The notes beneath the pieces are model-generated. The model was not told the DNA's origin, ran no database searches, and saw nothing but the letters and a program-made list of their open reading frames with translations. From positions 1 through 56,936 of the forward strand of contig CACYTU010000026.1 in the NCBI GenBank assembly GCA_902777355.1: a stretch of DNA of 56,936 nucleotides, read 5' to 3'. The DNA is from an uncultured Lachnospiraceae bacterium. Its GTDB lineage: Bacteria; Bacillota; Clostridia; Lachnospirales; Lachnospiraceae. Position numbers and translations under genes: made by a program. This document shows, piece by piece, positions 8,756 through 17,132 of the stretch. Numbering within the stretch: the first letter of the stretch is position 1; every line of letters begins with the position of its first letter.

Positions 8756-10531
8756 TTATGTCTCCGCGCTCTGCGCCGAGTCATTACCCGCTTTGTCGAA
8801 ATCGGCGTCCGCGCCCGCCCCGGTCTGGGATTCATAGACTTCCCTGTAGATCCGGTTGCTGCGGAGCAGGTCCGCATGCCTGCCGAACCCGTTGACTCTG
8901 CCGTCGTCCATGACGATGATCCTGTCGCAGTCCTGCACGCTGGCAATGCGCTGCGCAATGATCAGACGGGTAGTGCCGGGAATCTCTTCCGCGAAAGCCC
9001 GCCGGATTTTGGCGTCAGTCGCTGTGTCTACAGCGCTGGTGCTGTCATCCAGTATCAGGATCCTGGGCTTTCTAAGAATAGCTCTGGCTATGCAGAGGCG
9101 CTGTTTCTGTCCGCCGGAGACATTGGTTCCGCCCTGCTCTATATAGGTATTATAACCTTCGGGCATTTTCTCAATAAATTCGTCCGCACAGGCAAGCTGA
9201 CAGGCACGCCTGCACTCTTCATCTGTCGCGTCGGGATCGCCCCAGCGGAGGTTTTCATAAATCGTCCCTGAAAACAGGACATTTTTCTGAAGGACCACCG
9301 CGACCTGCCTGCGGAGGACATCCAGGTCATACTCCCTGACATCGTGTCCGCCGACAAGAATGCGGCCCTCCGTGACATCATATAAGCGGCTGATCAGGTT
9401 GACAAGGCTCGATTTCGAACTGCCCGTGCCGCCGATGATCCCTATGCTCTCACCGGAACGGATGTCCAGGTCAATATCCTGGAGCACAGGATCCGAAGAA
9501 CCCGGAGAATAGGAAAAATACACGTTTTCGAACCTGATGCTCCCGTCCGGAACCTCCATGAGAGGATTGTCCGGGTTTGTCAGGCTGCTCTTTTCCAGGA
9601 TCACTTCCGTAATACGTTTCGCGCTGGCTTCAGACATGGATATCATGATCACAACCATGGAAAGCATCATCAGGCTCATCAGAATATTCATGCAGTAAGT
9701 CAAAAGGCTCATCAGGTTTCCCGTCGACAGAGTGCTTCCGACGATCATATTGGCACCGAACCAGCTGATCAGCAGAATACAGGAATAGACGATTCCCATC
9801 ATGACAGGAGAAATGAGTGCCAGACGCAGTTCCGCCCGCATGAACATTTCGTAAATATTTCCCGCCGCCCTGCGGAAACGGCCGATCTCATAGTCCTCCC
9901 TGACATAGGCCTTGACGACACGGATCGCGGATACGTTTTCCTGGACACTTTCATTCAAAAGGTCGTAGCGTTCAAACACCTGCTTGAAATACCGGGTAGT
10001 CGACCTCATCATAAGTCCCATGAACAATGCCAGGACAGCGACGGCAGCCAGATAAATGCTGGACAGGCGGGCACTGATCATAAAGGACATGAACAGAGCT
10101 ACAATCATTGTGGCCGGAGCCCTCATAGCCATCCTGAGTACCATCATATAGGCGTTCTGAATATTAGTAACGTCTGTTGTGAGCCTTGTGACAAGACTGG
10201 AAGTGGAAAACTTATCTATATTGGAGAAGGAAAAAGTCTGAATATTATCAAACATGGCTTTGCGGAGATTCCTGGCCAGTCCGGCTCCCGCCCTGGCTGC
10301 GAAAACGCCCCCGAGAAGGCCTGCCGCCAGGCCGCACAGTGCAACTGCGATCATCCTGGCACCGGTCTCCAGAATATAGGAAGTATTTCCCGCCATGACT
10401 CCATAATCGACGATCCTTCCCATCAGAACAGGGATGACCATCTCGCAGATTACTTCTCCCAGCATACAGGCCGGAGTAAGTATGGATATCAGGCGGAACT
10501 CCTTCACCTGGGATAATATTGTTTTGAACAT
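8756..10531 (-). CDS. ABC exporter half-transporter, degenerate-site subunit
   Basis: A 591-residue membrane-plus-ATPase protein, partner of the gene immediately downstream. Walker A is GGTGSSKSS and the signature VSGGQ is near-canonical. The catalytic Glu after Walker B is Asp (LILDDSTSAVD), and the H-loop His is Gln (AQRIAS). This pairing of a good signature with a dead Walker B/H-loop is the hallmark of the degenerate subunit in heterodimeric exporters. First gene of the unit; GGGAG lies 10 nt before the start. Confidence 0.9.
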   Translation of the reverse strand: MFKTILSQVKEFRLISILTPACMLGEVICEMVIPVLMGRIVDYGVMAGNTSYILETGARMIAVALCGLAAGLLGGVFAARAGAGLARNLRKAMFDNIQTFSFSNIDKFSTSSLVTRLTTDVTNIQNAYMMVLRMAMRAPATMIVALFMSFMISARLSSIYLAAVAVLALFMGLMMRSTTRYFKQVFERYDLLNESVQENVSAIRVVKAYVREDYEIGRFRRAAGNIYEMFMRAELRLALISPVMMGIVYSCILLISWFGANMIVGSTLSTGNLMSLLTYCMNILMSLMMLSMVVIMISMSEASAKRITEVILEKSSLTNPDNPLMEVPDGSIRFENVYFSYSPGSSDPVLQDIDLDIRSGESIGIIGGTGSSKSSLVNLISRLYDVTEGRILVGGHDVREYDLDVLRRQVAVVLQKNVLFSGTIYENLRWGDPDATDEECRRACQLACADEFIEKMPEGYNTYIEQGGTNVSGGQKQRLCIARAILRKPRILILDDSTSAVDTATDAKIRRAFAEEIPGTTRLIIAQRIASVQDCDRIIVMDDGRVNGFGRHADLLRSNRIYREVYESQTGAGADADFDKAGNDSAQSAET

Positions 10532-10685
10532 AGTCTGTTTACTCCCTCCGGCGCACAGTAAAAGGCACGCCGGAATCTATATGCCAGCCTTCGCTGAATT
10601 AACAAAATTATCTCTTTATGATATAAAATTCTCCCCTTTATTGTCAATGGCATGGGCTGTCATTCAGGGGCTTCCGGTGTTTTCC

Positions 10686-10722
10686 GTTACTGTCCGCGCA
10701 CCCTCTAAAGGGCGTGGACATG
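10686..10722. repeat. GTTAC-type hairpin repeat copy 1
   Basis: Begins GTTACTGTCC and holds an inverted repeat around GCACCCT / AGGGCGTGGAC. The same outline recurs at 10966-11004 and, more loosely, at 15878, 27029, 30092 and 40259. It has no coding potential of its own. Confidence 0.5.
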
Positions 10723-10749
10723 CAGCGCCGCGCTGTCTTCCCGTACGTT

Positions 10750-10870
10750 TCTCCTGTGCTGTCCTCCTGTGCTGTCCTCCCAATCTGCTCTCCCCTGCTG
10801 TCCACCTGTGCTGTCCTCCCAATCTGCTCTCCCCTGCTGTCCTCCTTTGCTGCCCTGCTGCCCTGCTGTC
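10750..10870. repeat. 39-bp pyrimidine-rich tandem repeat
   Basis: About two and a half copies of a 39-bp unit, with identical stretches starting near 10770 and 10809. The unit is built from CTGCT/CTGTCC words. Open frames across it on both strands are repetitive and lack credible start sites, so I treat it as noncoding. It is part of the gene-free stretch 10532-11183. Confidence 0.75.
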
Positions 10871-10896
10871 CTGTCTTATCCTGCCCCTCCCTCACG

Positions 10897-11160
10897 AACA
10901 AACAGCGCAGCTGTTTGCTGTAAACAGCCGCGCTGTCCGATGCACGACAGTGAGCAGGCATCATCGTTACTGTCCACGCCCTATCGAAGGCGTGGACATG
11001 TAACGACGCGTTTGGCGATTCCAATGCGCTTACGCGCCGCCAAACGCCGTACAACTCGGGTTAGCCGGTCTGTACTGTAACGGCATCATCAGCAAAGTCT
11101 TTGTCACTATACACACCCTGTCCGGGCTGTTTGTGCTCCGGCACAAACAGCCGGATTGAA
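10897..11160. repeat. Cluster of strong hairpins upstream of the ABC operon
   Basis: Four separate stem-loops lie in 260 bp. Near 10900-10935 ACAGCGC/GCGCTGT encloses GCTGTTT/AAACAGC. At 10966-11004 GTTAC..TGTCCACGCC pairs with GGCGTGGACA..GTAAC. Near 11009-11046 CGTTTGGCG pairs with CGCCAAACG. Near 11128-11158 GGCTGTTTGTGC pairs with GCACAAACAGCC around a 4-nt loop. No gene is evident. They could be RNA structures or REP-like DNA elements. Confidence 0.6.
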
Positions 11161-11183
11161 ATTAATCGTATCGACGATATTTT

Positions 11184-12965
11184 TCATTCCTGGTTCTCAT
11201 CAGTGTACAGCGTACCGATCGAGAGGCCGCGCAGGGGTCCGTAGTCTTTCACCGGATTGCCGCGCAGATCCAGATAATCAAGCGCTGTGAGGGATTTCAA
11301 AACCGTGATGTCCTTAATCTCATTGTTCTGAAGCTCAAGTTCCTTCAGCATAACGAGTCCCTTGAGGGAATTGATGTCTTCGATCAGATTGTCGGAAAGA
11401 TAGAGGCTTTCAAGAGAAGTCAGTCCCGCCAGCGGAGCAAGATTTTTCACTCTGTTGCTGCCAAGCATCAGGAGAGACAGATCTTTCATGCCGGTCAGCG
11501 CACTGATATTTCCGATCTCGTTTCCCCACAGGTTCAGCTGCCGCATTTTTGTCAGTCCCTCCAGCGGCTTTAAATCTGAAATGCTGTCGCTGTACAGGGT
11601 GAGGACTTCCAGATTTTTCAGCCCTGAGAGCGCTTCAATTCCCTGCAGCGGGTTATCTCCCAGATGCAGGATTCCCAGTGACTCCAGCTTGGACAGAGGC
11701 GAAATATCCGTGATCTTGTTTCCGTCCAGATAAAGCTGGGTCAGTCCTGTAAGGGTCTCCAGGGTCTTTATATTACTGATCTGATTATTGCGCAGATACA
11801 GGCGCTGGAGAGTCGTCAGGTTCCTCAGCGGCTGTATATCTGTAATCTGATTGTCGTCGAGGCAAAGCCCCTCCAGCTGTGTCATATCTGAGAAGGCTTC
11901 CAGACTGTTGATCCCGTTTCCGGTCAGATCCACACTCTTCAGGGCCGGGAACTGTTTCAGCACAGAGAAGTCTTTCAGTCCTGCGTTGGTGAGGTCCAGA
12001 TAAGTGACCTTTTCCAGATCCTGCCGTGTGATCTCACCCTGCGGGATCTCCGCGGCCGCACGGACCGCCTGTTCCACTGCTTCATTCTCCCATTTCAGCG
12101 CAGGTTCCTTCTTTTCCTGAGCTGTCTTTGGTTTCTCCTCCGGGGCTTCTTTTCCCGGACTGCCGGTGGAATCCTCCCCACTTCCTTCTTCCTTTTTTTC
12201 CTCTTCTTTCATGAAGGGAAGATTTCCAATCAGAGACGGATCAGGGAGACGCCTGACGATCTGAGGGATTAAGATACACAGAAGGATAATCGGAATGAAG
12301 GCAATTGCCAGAACAGGAAGAATGCTGCCTTTCCTTTTCTTTTTTCCGCCGTCCCCGGTTCTTCTGCCGCGCTTTGCCGGTTCTTCAGCCGGTGCAGGGT
12401 CGAGGCTGCCCTGTGCCCTCTTGTTCTTCCTCTCCCCGGTTTCTTTTTCCGCACTGCTGCGGGTACCGGTTTCCTCCCGCTTTCTGCTGCCTTTCCGGCT
12501 GCTCTTTTCCGTCTTCTTTCTGCTGCCTTTTCCCGCGGTTCCTGTTTTTGCTGTCTCTTCCTCCAGGTCCGGATCCGGCCTGCCGTTTCCTCTCCCTCTC
12601 CTGCGCGGAGAATCACTCTCCCGCAAGTTCTCCTGATCATAAGGATCATAATAAGAGTCTCCATCGAGACCGTCCCTGCCGGAGTCCTCATACAGATCCT
12701 CATACAGATCCTGTTCTTCAATTTCGGACGCCTCGTCAAAAAAGCCTGCTCCGCGGCGTTTTGCCTCCTGTTCACTCCAAAGGCCCTGTTCGTCCGAATA
12801 CTCAGAGCGCGACGCTGACCTCGAGCCTCTTCTGTTACCGGAACCCCTGCGCTTCTTTCCTCCCAGAACAGGGACGCTGTTATCCCGGCCGCAATGGGGA
12901 CAGACCGGAATCCCGTCCGTCAGTTCAGTTCCGCAATATGCACAGCGCTGGATCATATCCCCCAT
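11184..12965 (-). CDS. Membrane-anchored zinc-ribbon and leucine-rich-repeat protein
   Basis: A 593-residue protein from the ATG at 12965, which has GGAGG 7 nt upstream. The N-terminus is a zinc ribbon with Cys8, Cys11, Cys22 and Cys25. A roughly 190-residue low-complexity region rich in Arg, Lys, Glu and Ser follows, then one transmembrane helix (PVLAIAFIPIILLCILIP), an acidic linker, and about twelve leucine-rich repeats of 21-23 residues (LxxLxLxxNxIxDIxPL) to the end. The LRR pattern is the SDS22/internalin type, expected outside the cell if the zinc ribbon is cytoplasmic. It lacks a signal peptide, LPXTG or S-layer anchor. Likely a protein-binding surface protein; partner unknown. It stands alone in its neighbourhood. 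Confidence 0.85.
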   Translation of the reverse strand: MGDMIQRCAYCGTELTDGIPVCPHCGRDNSVPVLGGKKRRGSGNRRGSRSASRSEYSDEQGLWSEQEAKRRGAGFFDEASEIEEQDLYEDLYEDSGRDGLDGDSYYDPYDQENLRESDSPRRRGRGNGRPDPDLEEETAKTGTAGKGSRKKTEKSSRKGSRKREETGTRSSAEKETGERKNKRAQGSLDPAPAEEPAKRGRRTGDGGKKKRKGSILPVLAIAFIPIILLCILIPQIVRRLPDPSLIGNLPFMKEEEKKEEGSGEDSTGSPGKEAPEEKPKTAQEKKEPALKWENEAVEQAVRAAAEIPQGEITRQDLEKVTYLDLTNAGLKDFSVLKQFPALKSVDLTGNGINSLEAFSDMTQLEGLCLDDNQITDIQPLRNLTTLQRLYLRNNQISNIKTLETLTGLTQLYLDGNKITDISPLSKLESLGILHLGDNPLQGIEALSGLKNLEVLTLYSDSISDLKPLEGLTKMRQLNLWGNEIGNISALTGMKDLSLLMLGSNRVKNLAPLAGLTSLESLYLSDNLIEDINSLKGLVMLKELELQNNEIKDITVLKSLTALDYLDLRGNPVKDYGPLRGLSIGTLYTDENQE

Positions 12966-13149
12966 AACAACACCTCCGTCTGTAGTCATAAGAAATAAAC
13001 GACACGATGAACTTCCACCCCCCGCGGTGCTGAACCGCCTCCTTTGGAGATGCTGTCAAATCCCTGCAAGCCTTAAGAAATGCTCTGGTTTTCTGATATA
13101 GGGACTATTTTGTCGTTTACCATATCATTATAAGTGTTCGGGATAAATA

Positions 13150-13246
13150 TGGCAAACACAATAGGGCAGAGGCGGCCATGCCGCCCTCTGCCCTCCCGCA
13201 GGCTGCCATCCGCCGTCAGGCGATAAATACCTGACGGCAGCCCTGC
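13150..13246 (+). repeat. Dispersed noncoding element R1, copy A
   Basis: Contains the palindromic core GGCGGCCATGCCGCC, flanked by GGGCAGA / TCTGCCC, followed by a GTCAGG..CCTGAC hairpin. Similar elements occur reversed at 19085-19225 and forward at 28755-28898. A short frame reads through it on the minus strand but has no supporting start or homology that I can recognise. Confidence 0.65.
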
Positions 13247-13256
13247 AATAAGAAAA

Positions 13257-13293
13257 ACACCCGGCAGCGGGATAAACTGCCGGGTGTTTTTCA
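13257..13293. terminator. Strong bidirectional terminator
   Basis: Stem ACACCCGGCAG / CTGCCGGGTGT with a 9-nt loop is followed by TTTTT on the plus strand and by TTTTTCTT on the minus strand. It separates the LRR gene's upstream region from the araC-type gene's leader. Confidence 0.8.
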
Positions 13294-13299
13294 AGGGAT

Positions 13300-13743
13300 G
13301 TTACAAGATGCTTAGGGGGGTAATATATTAGCTAGCGCTTTCACGCTGAACTAATCTTCATATACTTCCGGCTGCGCCGGAACAGGTTTCAAAGAGGAAA
13401 ACCTTTATTTGTTTTGTCTGGGTTGTTTCTCTCTTTGATGGATTTATAATAACATGACTGCCCTATATCGAATAGATAATATTTTGACAAACTTTATACC
13501 TTTTTTGACATTTTTGTTATTGATGTTTTTTGTTATTACAAGTAATATAAGGGAAACAGAAAACGAAGTCTTTTTCAATAGGGCACATTCGACATATCTT
13601 CCCGCAACAGGCCTCCGGACAGCCGGTTCAGCCCCCGCTTCCGGGATTTGAGCGATGAAGTGAGTTCCCCTTTTTGCGCGCGTATCCCGCGGCTGAAGTC
13701 ACGGGTATTGCGCGATGAAGGATAAAAAAGCATGGAGGATCCA
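13300..13743 (+). other. AT-rich leader before the AraC-type gene
   Basis: No credible gene. A hairpin TTCCGGC/GCCGGAA is near 13367-13383. A possible promoter is TTGTTT (13423) with a 16-nt spacer to TATAAT (13445-13450). Two further TTGACA boxes at 13484 and 13505 lack a good -10. A stretch ending in CACGGGTATTGCGCGATGAAG (in part near 13700) resembles one near 35980. I do not recognise a known riboswitch. Confidence 0.4.
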
Positions 13744-14592
13744 ATGCAGGATACCAATATTTACATCCCCAAATATGAATTGATCAATCAGAACACGACT
13801 ATTGATTTCAGGACTAACGGTTCTTATGTCCCGGCACACTGGCACTCCGCTCTTGAGATCACATATCTTCTCAACGGCCGGGCTGAAATGACTACGGAGG
13901 GAAACAGACACACCATGGTCAAGGGGGAGTTCATCGTCGTTGACTCCGGCAGGATCCATGAGTTCAGATGTCCCCAGGATTATATGCAGCTTGTCATCCA
14001 TATCAATGACGAATATATTGCTTCTTTCATGGAAAACAAGCGCAATTATCAGATCATCTGTGACCGGACAGAACTCACCGAAGAGCTGGTGGGATATTAT
14101 CTGGAAATCTGTGATGCGCTCGCCGAACTGTCTCAGCTGTGCATCAACCGTCCCTATGGCTACCGGATCCAGATCGAGTCCCTGATCCTTCATATTCTGT
14201 TCCAGCTGCTGTCGCATTTTTCCATCCAGCTCCACAGGGATGATCTTCCTGAGCCTTCGAAAGACCAGCGCCGTATCAAAGAGATTGTCTCCTACATCGC
14301 TGAAAACTACGCAAAGCCTATTTCCCTCGATGAGATTTCGGATCGCTTTGGACTCAGCAACGAGTATTTCAGCCGCTTTTTCGCCCAGAAAATCGGCATT
14401 CCATTTAAAAAGCATCTGAATCAGGTGAGGATGTCCCATATTTATCACGATCTGTGCACGACGGATATCCCGGTCATGGAGATCGTAAGCACACATGGTT
14501 TCACCAATTACAAGCTTTTTAATCGAATGTTCAAGGAGACTTACGGGACGACCCCCAGGGAGCTTCGCCGCCGGATTTCCAACATGTTGTGA
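13744..14592 (+). CDS. AraC-family transcriptional regulator with cupin sensor
   Basis: A 282-residue regulator. The N-terminal cupin-like sensor (HWHSALEITYLLNGRAEM, residues about 30-100) is followed by a C-terminal double helix-turn-helix (SLDEISDRFGLSNEYFSRFF and MEIVSTHGFTNYKLFNRMFK). Such proteins usually control sugar or small-molecule uptake genes. I chose the ATG at 13744 because GGAGG lies 5 nt before it; an upstream ATG at 13732 overlaps that ribosome-binding site. It converges on the peptide ABC importer operon, which is a possible target, but this is inference only. Confidence 0.9.
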   Translation: MQDTNIYIPKYELINQNTTIDFRTNGSYVPAHWHSALEITYLLNGRAEMTTEGNRHTMVKGEFIVVDSGRIHEFRCPQDYMQLVIHINDEYIASFMENKRNYQIICDRTELTEELVGYYLEICDALAELSQLCINRPYGYRIQIESLILHILFQLLSHFSIQLHRDDLPEPSKDQRRIKEIVSYIAENYAKPISLDEISDRFGLSNEYFSRFFAQKIGIPFKKHLNQVRMSHIYHDLCTTDIPVMEIVSTHGFTNYKLFNRMFKETYGTTPRELRRRISNML

Positions 14593-14651
14593 TAGATCTG
14601 CGGACGCATATGGGCGTCCCTGGTTTTATATAGCCTTTCGATAATAACAGG

Positions 14652-14695
14652 AAAGCCGTCTGCAGGAGTATTCTCCGGTCTGCAGACGGCTTTTT
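14652..14695. terminator. Bidirectional terminator between araC-type gene and ABC operon
   Basis: A 14-bp perfect stem AAAGCCGTCTGCAG / CTGCAGACGGCTTT ends in TTTTTAT. It lies 60 bp after the regulator stop codon and in the convergent gap before the end of the importer operon, so it probably serves both. Confidence 0.85.
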
Positions 14696-14823
14696 ATGCT
14701 GAATTCAGCTATAAGCTGTTCATGGGGCCAGCCATTTCCGGCTCCTTAAGTCATTCACCTTTCTCTCTCATTTTTACCGCAGCATGCCGGTGCGTGTCAG
14801 TGCGCGGAACATGCCGCAGCACG

Positions 14824-15813
14824 TCAGTCTGATGGCATAGTCCGGACAGGATTCCAGCAGCGGACCAGATGCTCACGGCCCTCTTCCTGCCCGGTCACAC
14901 TCTCCAGTTCCGGTCTTTTCCTGCAGGCTTCGGCAGCATAGGGACAGCGGTGATAGAAATCACAGCCCCCCTCAGCCGGTTCTCGTCTGGTCTCTTTGAA
15001 TCCGTATTCCGCCAGTTCATCAGCCTGCTCGATTTCCGGAATGGCGGACAGAAGCATGCGGGTATAAGGGTGAAGCGGATCGTTGTAAAGACTTTCCGCG
15101 TCCCCCTGCTCCACGATGCTGCCGCGGTACATGACCGCGATCCTGTCGCAGAGATAATAGACCACATTCAGGTTGTGGGAAATAAAGAGCATGGCAAAGT
15201 CTTTTTTGTCATGGATCTCCTGAAAGAGGTTGAGGATCTGCGCCCCGACGGAAACATCCAGGGCAGAAGTCGCCTCGTCCGCGATCACCAGCTCAGGGTC
15301 GATCATCAGGGCGGCGCCGATACAGACGCGCTGCCTCTGACCGCCTGACAGCTCACGCGGCAGCCTGTCGGCGTAGGAGGCATCCAGTCCCACCAGTTCC
15401 AGCATCTCTATGGCCTTCTTCCTTCGGGATTCCTTTGTACCCATCCCGTGCGCCAGAAGAGGCTCCTCCATAGTGGCGGCGATCGTCCTTCTGGGATTCA
15501 GCGCGCTCAGGGGGTCCTGAAAGACCGCCTGCACACTGGCGGAAAACTCACGGCGGTTTTGGCGGGAATACTCCATCCCCGAGACCTTGATCTCCCCTTC
15601 AAAAGGGATCAGTCCCAGAATTGCTTTACCCAGCGTCGACTTTCCGCATCCGCTCTCTCCCACCAGTCCGAAGATCTCATCCCGGTGAATGGTCAGACTG
15701 ACATCATTGAGCACGCGGGTCGTTTTATTCTTTGAAAAAAACCCTGACCCGCTGTTCCTGTATCGATTGGTGACATGTGAGATCTCCACGATCTCTTCAC
15801 TCTTTTTTCCCAT
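14824..15813 (-). CDS. Oligopeptide/dipeptide ABC importer ATPase (DppF/OppF type)
   Basis: A 329-residue ATPase with Walker A GESGCGKST, signature LSGGQRQR, Walker B ADEATSALD and switch His (ISHNLNVV). The C-terminal oligopeptide/dipeptide extension has a Cys-containing motif (CDFYHRCPYAAEAC) typical of this family, where it may bind an Fe-S cluster. It pairs with the second ATPase upstream to energise import. It is the last gene of the minus-strand operon, separated from the preceding ATPase gene by 164 bp containing hairpins. Confidence 0.92.
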   Translation of the reverse strand: MGKKSEEIVEISHVTNRYRNSGSGFFSKNKTTRVLNDVSLTIHRDEIFGLVGESGCGKSTLGKAILGLIPFEGEIKVSGMEYSRQNRREFSASVQAVFQDPLSALNPRRTIAATMEEPLLAHGMGTKESRRKKAIEMLELVGLDASYADRLPRELSGGQRQRVCIGAALMIDPELVIADEATSALDVSVGAQILNLFQEIHDKKDFAMLFISHNLNVVYYLCDRIAVMYRGSIVEQGDAESLYNDPLHPYTRMLLSAIPEIEQADELAEYGFKETRREPAEGGCDFYHRCPYAAEACRKRPELESVTGQEEGREHLVRCWNPVRTMPSD

Positions 15814-15877
15814 TTTACCCTGCCAACTCGAATCCTGCGCCCGGCGGGCGCCGCTTTAACGTCTTTGCTCTGCTGCC

Positions 15878-15966
15878 GTTACTGATCTGTACACTCCCTG
15901 TCGAGGGCTTGTAACTTGCTGCCTTCTTTGTATTAAGAAAAAGAATTCCCGGTGTGCCGGCACACC
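15878..15966. repeat. Hairpins between the two importer ATPase genes
   Basis: A GTTACTG ... GTAAC element spans 15878-15915. A 16-nt perfect palindrome GGTGTGCCGGCACACC spans 15951-15966. They occupy an otherwise unexplained 164-bp gap inside an operon and may process or attenuate the transcript. Confidence 0.45.
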
Positions 15967-15977
15967 TGCCGCCCCCG

Positions 15978-16937
15978 TCAATAATGGCACCAGAGAATAT
16001 GTTCCTCCGAGATCTTTTTTCTCGATGGATATTCAGTAAAGCATCTCTTATCAGCTTTGCTGCAGCGCGAGGCAAAAGGACAAGGAGGCTTCTCCTCCGT
16101 GACCGGAGGCACTCTTCCGGGGATGCTGGCCAGCGGGTTCCCTTTCATTCTCCTGGTCGGGATCGAAGCGATCAGGCCCTGTGTGTAGGGATGCTGAGGA
16201 TTTTTCAGGATGTCCTCCGTGCGCCCCTGCTCCACGATCTTGCCGGCGTACATGACCAGCACCCGGCTGCAGATCTTGTTGATGACACCCAGGTCATGGG
16301 AGATCAGGAGGATCGCGGTGCCGGTCTTTTCATTGATACTCTTCAAAAGTTCCAGCACGTGGGCCTGTGTGGTCACATCCAGGGCCGTAGTCGGTTCGTC
16401 CGCGATCAGGAGCTTGGGCTTGGCGATGATGCCCATGGCGATCATGACACGCTGCCGCATGCCGCCCGAGAGTTCATGGGGATACATGCGCATGGTCTTT
16501 ACCGGATCAGGAAGTCCCGCCATCCTGAGCGCTTCAATCGTCTTTTCTTCTATCTCGGCATGGGAATGATGTCCATGCAGCAGAAGAACCTCTCCGACCT
16601 GGGGTCCGATCCTGTAGAGCGGATTCAGACTTGTCATGGGCTCCTGGAAAATCATGGTTATATCATTTCCGTTGATCTGACGGCGTTCCGCCGCCGACAC
16701 TTTGAGCAGATCCCTGCCGTCGAACATCATGGTGCCTTCTGTCACCTTGATATGGTTTTTGAGAAGATCCTGCAGAGCCAGTGCAGTCATGCTCTTGCCG
16801 CAGCCCGACTCTCCGACGATTCCTACGATTTCCCCTTTTCCAACGTTGAAGCTGATGCGGTTGACCACATTATACGCCTCCCCGTTCTCGTAGATCGTCA
16901 CAGTCATGTGCTTCACTTCCAGAATGATTTCATCCAT
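15978..16937 (-). CDS. Oligopeptide/dipeptide ABC importer ATPase (DppD/OppD type)
   Basis: A 319-residue ATPase with Walker A GESGCGKSMTA, signature LSGGMRQRV, Walker B ADEPTTALD and ISHDLGV. The C-terminal Cys motif of the family (CPFASRCSKADKRC) is present. It partners with the downstream ATPase. The start ATG has AGAGG upstream. The gap to the permease gene upstream (16938-17132) holds a 22-bp hairpin repeat. Confidence 0.92.
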   Translation of the reverse strand: MDEIILEVKHMTVTIYENGEAYNVVNRISFNVGKGEIVGIVGESGCGKSMTALALQDLLKNHIKVTEGTMMFDGRDLLKVSAAERRQINGNDITMIFQEPMTSLNPLYRIGPQVGEVLLLHGHHSHAEIEEKTIEALRMAGLPDPVKTMRMYPHELSGGMRQRVMIAMGIIAKPKLLIADEPTTALDVTTQAHVLELLKSINEKTGTAILLISHDLGVINKICSRVLVMYAGKIVEQGRTEDILKNPQHPYTQGLIASIPTRRMKGNPLASIPGRVPPVTEEKPPCPFASRCSKADKRCFTEYPSRKKISEEHILWCHY

Positions 16938-16996
16938 CTGCCAAACCTCTGTGGACTGCCAGCGGCAGTTCTTTTCCCGCGGGATTTTCCTTTTTT

Positions 16997-17085
16997 CAGG
17001 GAAAAAGTCCCTCTGTTTCAGGGAGACAGTCCCTCTGTGTCAGGGAGACAGTCCCTTTGTTTCAGGGTAACAATCCCTCTTTACC
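16997..17085. repeat. 22-bp hairpin-forming tandem repeat
   Basis: Four copies at 22-bp spacing (16997, 17019, 17041, 17063). Each contains AGGGA ... TCCCT and can form a small stem. The array lies between a permease gene and an ATPase gene of the same operon, so it is transcribed. Confidence 0.85.
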
Positions 17086-17132
17086 TGCTTCAAAAAAATG
17101 CCGTTTGTCTGTCAGGATCTTTCCTGCCCTGA

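Noticed and set aside
10644-11054. 136-codon minus-strand frame
   Set aside because: It reads through the 39-bp repeat and hairpins, has a repetitive sequence, no ribosome-binding site and no recognisable family.
13073-13294. 73-codon minus-strand frame
   Set aside because: It spans the dispersed element and a terminator hairpin, both of which also explain the sequence without coding.
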